This document shows positions 6,261-7,958 of a stretch of DNA of 7,958 nucleotides, piece by piece. The position numbers and the translations under genes are program-made. The number at the start of each line of letters is the position of its first letter. Position 1 is the first letter of the stretch. This DNA comes from Dehalococcoidia bacterium (lineage in GTDB: Bacteria > Chloroflexota > Dehalococcoidia > Plut-88900). The DNA lies in assembly GCA_012270635.1 (NCBI GenBank), contig JAAXHX010000054.1, positions 1-7,958 on the forward strand. Direction: 5' to 3'. The notes below the pieces were generated by a model. It made no database searches. It saw only the letters and a list, made by a program, of their open reading frames with translations, and had not been told where the DNA came from.

Positions 6261-7757
6261 CTAACGGCCCCCGCCGATAGCGTCCAGTCCTACTGTGGGG
6301 CGCTTGAACCATTTGGGCCAGGCCTGTCGAGTGTCTTCCGTCTCTTCCGTGTCCCACATGGCGCGAAGGGGGAGGGGTCGGATGGGGGTGCGGTAGGTAG
6401 GTATAGGAATCTCGGAAGGGTGGACGCCGGCGGCCTGGGCGGAGATGAGGGCCACTTCCTCACGGCAACGCCGGCCCTGGCAGTAGCCCATCCCTGCCCT
6501 GGTGAGACGTTTCAGCCTATCGAGGTCGACTGGGGCCTCCTGGAAGAGGGTGTTCAGACTCCGGTCTCCCATGCTGCGGGAAGGCCAGCCGAGGTACCGG
6601 GGCGGAGAAACGGACTGAAGGTCGGCCCGAGAGACCTCCTCACACAGGCACACGGTCACCTCTCCGGCCTCCTCGCCGGAAAGAGACGAACGCCATGCCT
6701 GCCAGTACTCGACGGCGGGCTGGACGCCGTTGCGAGACTCGGGGACAAGGTCGTCGGGGGTCCCATTGTGCACTCCCGCCGCCGACCACCCGGCCCGAGC
6801 CCCCTGTCTTTCGGCAAGCTCACGGCCCGGGCCACCCACGTCGGAGGCGCCGCAAATCTCTCCTGCGACACATACACCTTCGATACTGGTCTGCATGTTG
6901 AGATTGAACTGCGGCACGTAGCCGCCGGCGTGGGCGTTGAATCGGATGTCGCAGCCGGTAAGGTACGGGAGCTCGACGGAGGGGACCAGGCCGATGGCGA
7001 GGCAAACGGTGTCGCAGGGGATTTCCCGGGTCTCAGAATGGGAGGCCACGACGAGGGCTTCTACCTCTCTCCGACCGCGGGCCTCGATGACCGAATGGGA
7101 GGTATAGAAGGGGATTCCCCGTTGTCGAAGAGAGTTGGCAAGGGGGCCGGGGGAGCGAAGCCCGGGGCCCTGCTCCACGATGGCTGCAACTTCGATGCCG
7201 TGATCGAGAGCGAGCGCGGCGGAGGCGAGGGCGATGTCCCCGGACCCGAGTATTGCAATCCTGCTCCCGCTGAATGCCCGGTATTTTTCGATAAGAGAGC
7301 ACATGCCCCGTGCCCCGACCACACCCACCAGGTCTCGGCCCGCAAAGCTCAGCGATAGGTCACGGGCGCCGGTGGCAAGGACCAGCCGGTCGTATTCGAG
7401 CATCCAGGTCTCGCGATCGTTGCCCAAGCCTAGGACGGGTCTCGGAACGTGGCGGCTGTTCCGCCGCTCCCGGAAGCTGCCCCATACGTAGACGCCGGGG
7501 AGGACCTCGACGCCCGCCTCCTGGGTTTGGGCGATGCCGGGGTTGGCGGCCATGGCGCGCTGGAGCATCAGGCCCGGATCCCGGATGGTGGGGGTCATGC
7601 GCTGTCCGAAGAGGTATGGGATGTCCAGGCCCATCATCGAAGAATCGATGGGGTGCTCGTCGATGAGGGTGACTCGAGCGCCGGCCTCCGCGGCGGCAAG
7701 GGCGGCGGCTACTCCCGCCGGCCCCGCCCCGACGACGGCGACGTGAATGTCAGACAT
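6261..7757 (-). CDS. FAD/NAD(P)-binding dehydrogenase alpha subunit with BFD-like [2Fe-2S] domain (HcnB/OoxA-like)
   Basis: This 498-residue protein has a two-dinucleotide-binding-domain flavoprotein core and a C-terminal iron-sulphur domain. The FAD motif GAGPAG (10-15) is followed by LIDEH (31-35); LVLATGARD (125-133) and GVCVAGEICG (294-303) are the other FAD-contact signatures; GSGDIA (171-176) is the second Rossmann motif. Four cysteines, C370, C372, C426 and C431 (VCLCEE and MGYCQGRRC), match the bacterioferritin-associated-ferredoxin type cluster seen in HcnB, opine oxidase A and hydroxyproline dehydrogenase alpha subunits. The gap between the two cysteine pairs (53 residues) is longer than the roughly 30 usual for that domain. 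A tail of about 60 residues follows, rich in Pro and Trp near its end. It should relay electrons from the beta subunit. The ATG at 7757 has only a weak purine-rich GGGAAAG ahead of it. The stop TAG abuts the beta GTG, strong evidence for a paired operon. The small ferredoxin-like third subunit (HcnA type) is not in the window. Confidence 0.9.
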   Translation of the reverse strand: MSDIHVAVVGAGPAGVAAALAAAEAGARVTLIDEHPIDSSMMGLDIPYLFGQRMTPTIRDPGLMLQRAMAANPGIAQTQEAGVEVLPGVYVWGSFRERRNSRHVPRPVLGLGNDRETWMLEYDRLVLATGARDLSLSFAGRDLVGVVGARGMCSLIEKYRAFSGSRIAILGSGDIALASAALALDHGIEVAAIVEQGPGLRSPGPLANSLRQRGIPFYTSHSVIEARGRREVEALVVASHSETREIPCDTVCLAIGLVPSVELPYLTGCDIRFNAHAGGYVPQFNLNMQTSIEGVCVAGEICGASDVGGPGRELAERQGARAGWSAAGVHNGTPDDLVPESRNGVQPAVEYWQAWRSSLSGEEAGEVTVCLCEEVSRADLQSVSPPRYLGWPSRSMGDRSLNTLFQEAPVDLDRLKRLTRAGMGYCQGRRCREEVALISAQAAGVHPSEIPIPTYRTPIRPLPLRAMWDTEETEDTRQAWPKWFKRPTVGLDAIGGGR

Positions 7758-7796
7758 AGCTTTCCCGTTGAAGCTGATAAGCGGACTGCCGGGACA

Positions 7797-7825
7797 ATCG
7801 TAGGGTGGGGGTGGGGTGGGGTCAA
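7797..7825 (-). promoter_or_regulatory. Candidate sigma70-type promoter for the dehydrogenase-M24 unit
   Basis: On the minus strand, TTGACC (7825-7820, 5 of 6 to TTGACA) is followed by exactly 17 bases and then TACGAT (7802-7797, 4 of 6 to TATAAT). Initiation about seven bases further on would leave a leader of roughly 33 nt before the alpha-subunit ATG at 7757. The spacer is entirely C and A (runs of C split by single A), which is unusual. A second overlapping TTGACT (7830-7825) gives a 22-base spacer and is less likely to be used. The site lies just after the CoA-transferase stop, the natural place for a new transcription start. Confidence 0.45.
7803..7821 (+). other. G-quadruplex motif
   Basis: The plus strand reads GGGTGGGGGTGGGGTGGGG: four G-runs of three to five bases separated by single T bases. 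Single-base loops are the arrangement known to give the most stable parallel quadruplexes. The G strand is the template strand for the leftward genes. It lies between the CoA-transferase stop and the alpha-subunit start and fills the spacer of the candidate promoter. The motif is certain; folding in the cell is inference. Confidence 0.8.
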
Positions 7826-7841
7826 GTCAAGAGGCGATGCA

Positions 7842-7958
7842 TCAGTTCAGGACGCCGGCCTCGGCAACCTCCGCAATCTCTTCGTCGGTCATGCCAAGGA
7901 TGTTCTTGAGGACGTATTCGTTGTGTTGGCCCAGCATCGGCGAGGGGCTGTTATAAAG
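7842..7958 (-). CDS. CaiB/BaiF-type CoA-transferase (class III), 3' end only
   Basis: Only the last 38 residues and the TGA stop (7842-7844) are in the window; the gene enters from the right edge. The tail PSPMLGQHNEYVLKNILG followed by MTDEEIAEVAEAGVLN matches the C-terminus shared by class III CoA-transferases (formyl-CoA, carnitine and related acyl-CoA transferases): a PxLGxHxxxVLxxxLG stretch, then an acidic helix ending in GVL/GVI. These enzymes move CoA between carboxylic acids through aspartyl-CoA anhydride intermediates, but the catalytic Asp lies outside the window. It is 84 bp upstream of the alpha-subunit gene and on the same strand. With the crotonase further down it suggests that CoA thioesters are part of the local pathway. 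Family is fairly secure from the tail alone; substrate is not. Confidence 0.8.
   Translation of the reverse strand, partial: LYNSPSPMLGQHNEYVLKNILGMTDEEIAEVAEAGVLN

Noticed and set aside
5475..7358. Plus-strand open frame of 627 codons opposite the alpha and beta dehydrogenase genes
   Set aside because: It is antisense to two clear flavoprotein genes, has no domain signature, and crosses their gene boundary; it is a codon-bias by-product.

Overview
The window is a GC-rich stretch in which every credible gene lies on the minus strand. It reads as a chain of catabolic enzymes. In transcription order (right to left) it holds: the 3' end of a CaiB/BaiF-type CoA-transferase (7842-7958); a two-gene FAD dehydrogenase of the sarcosine oxidase / opine oxidase / HcnB-HcnC type (alpha 6261-7757, beta 5094-6260); an M24 'pita-bread' hydrolase/lyase (3838-5070); a 545-bp gap filled mostly by a tandem-repeat array; a crotonase-fold protein (2414-3292); a second DAO-family FAD oxidoreductase (1106-2401); a small multi-pass membrane protein (459-1094); and the 5' end of a cyclase-family (kynurenine formamidase-like) metal hydrolase (1-368).

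The high GC content, the repeated use of FAD oxidoreductases, CaiB, crotonase, M24 and cyclase families, and the tandem TTCGACARRCTCAGCACGAG repeat suggest an uncultured Chloroflexota bacterium (SAR202/Dehalococcoidia-like). This taxonomic guess is inference from remembered gene content, not a database result.

The genes are tightly packed: the alpha stop abuts the beta start, the M24 gene follows after 23 bp, and crotonase, DAO and membrane protein are separated by 11-12 bp. The right-hand unit (alpha, beta, M24) has a plausible sigma70-type promoter at 7797-7825. Its whole 17-nt spacer is a C-tract whose complement is a strong G-quadruplex motif. The repeat array separates this unit from the crotonase unit. 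The cyclase has its own good Shine-Dalgarno and a possible extended -10 promoter.

Together the genes fit oxidation of a small amine, N-methyl amino acid or opine-like substrate at its C-N bond (alpha/beta and the second DAO), hydrolysis or lyase chemistry (M24, cyclase) and CoA-ester processing (CaiB, crotonase). The substrate cannot be read from the sequence. The most unusual points are: nine repeats, most of which fold into a hairpin better on the coding-strand RNA than on its complement; an M24 enzyme with a Cys where a metal-binding Asp is expected; a crotonase with Trp in place of one catalytic Glu; and an alpha subunit with an expanded [2Fe-2S] cysteine spacing.
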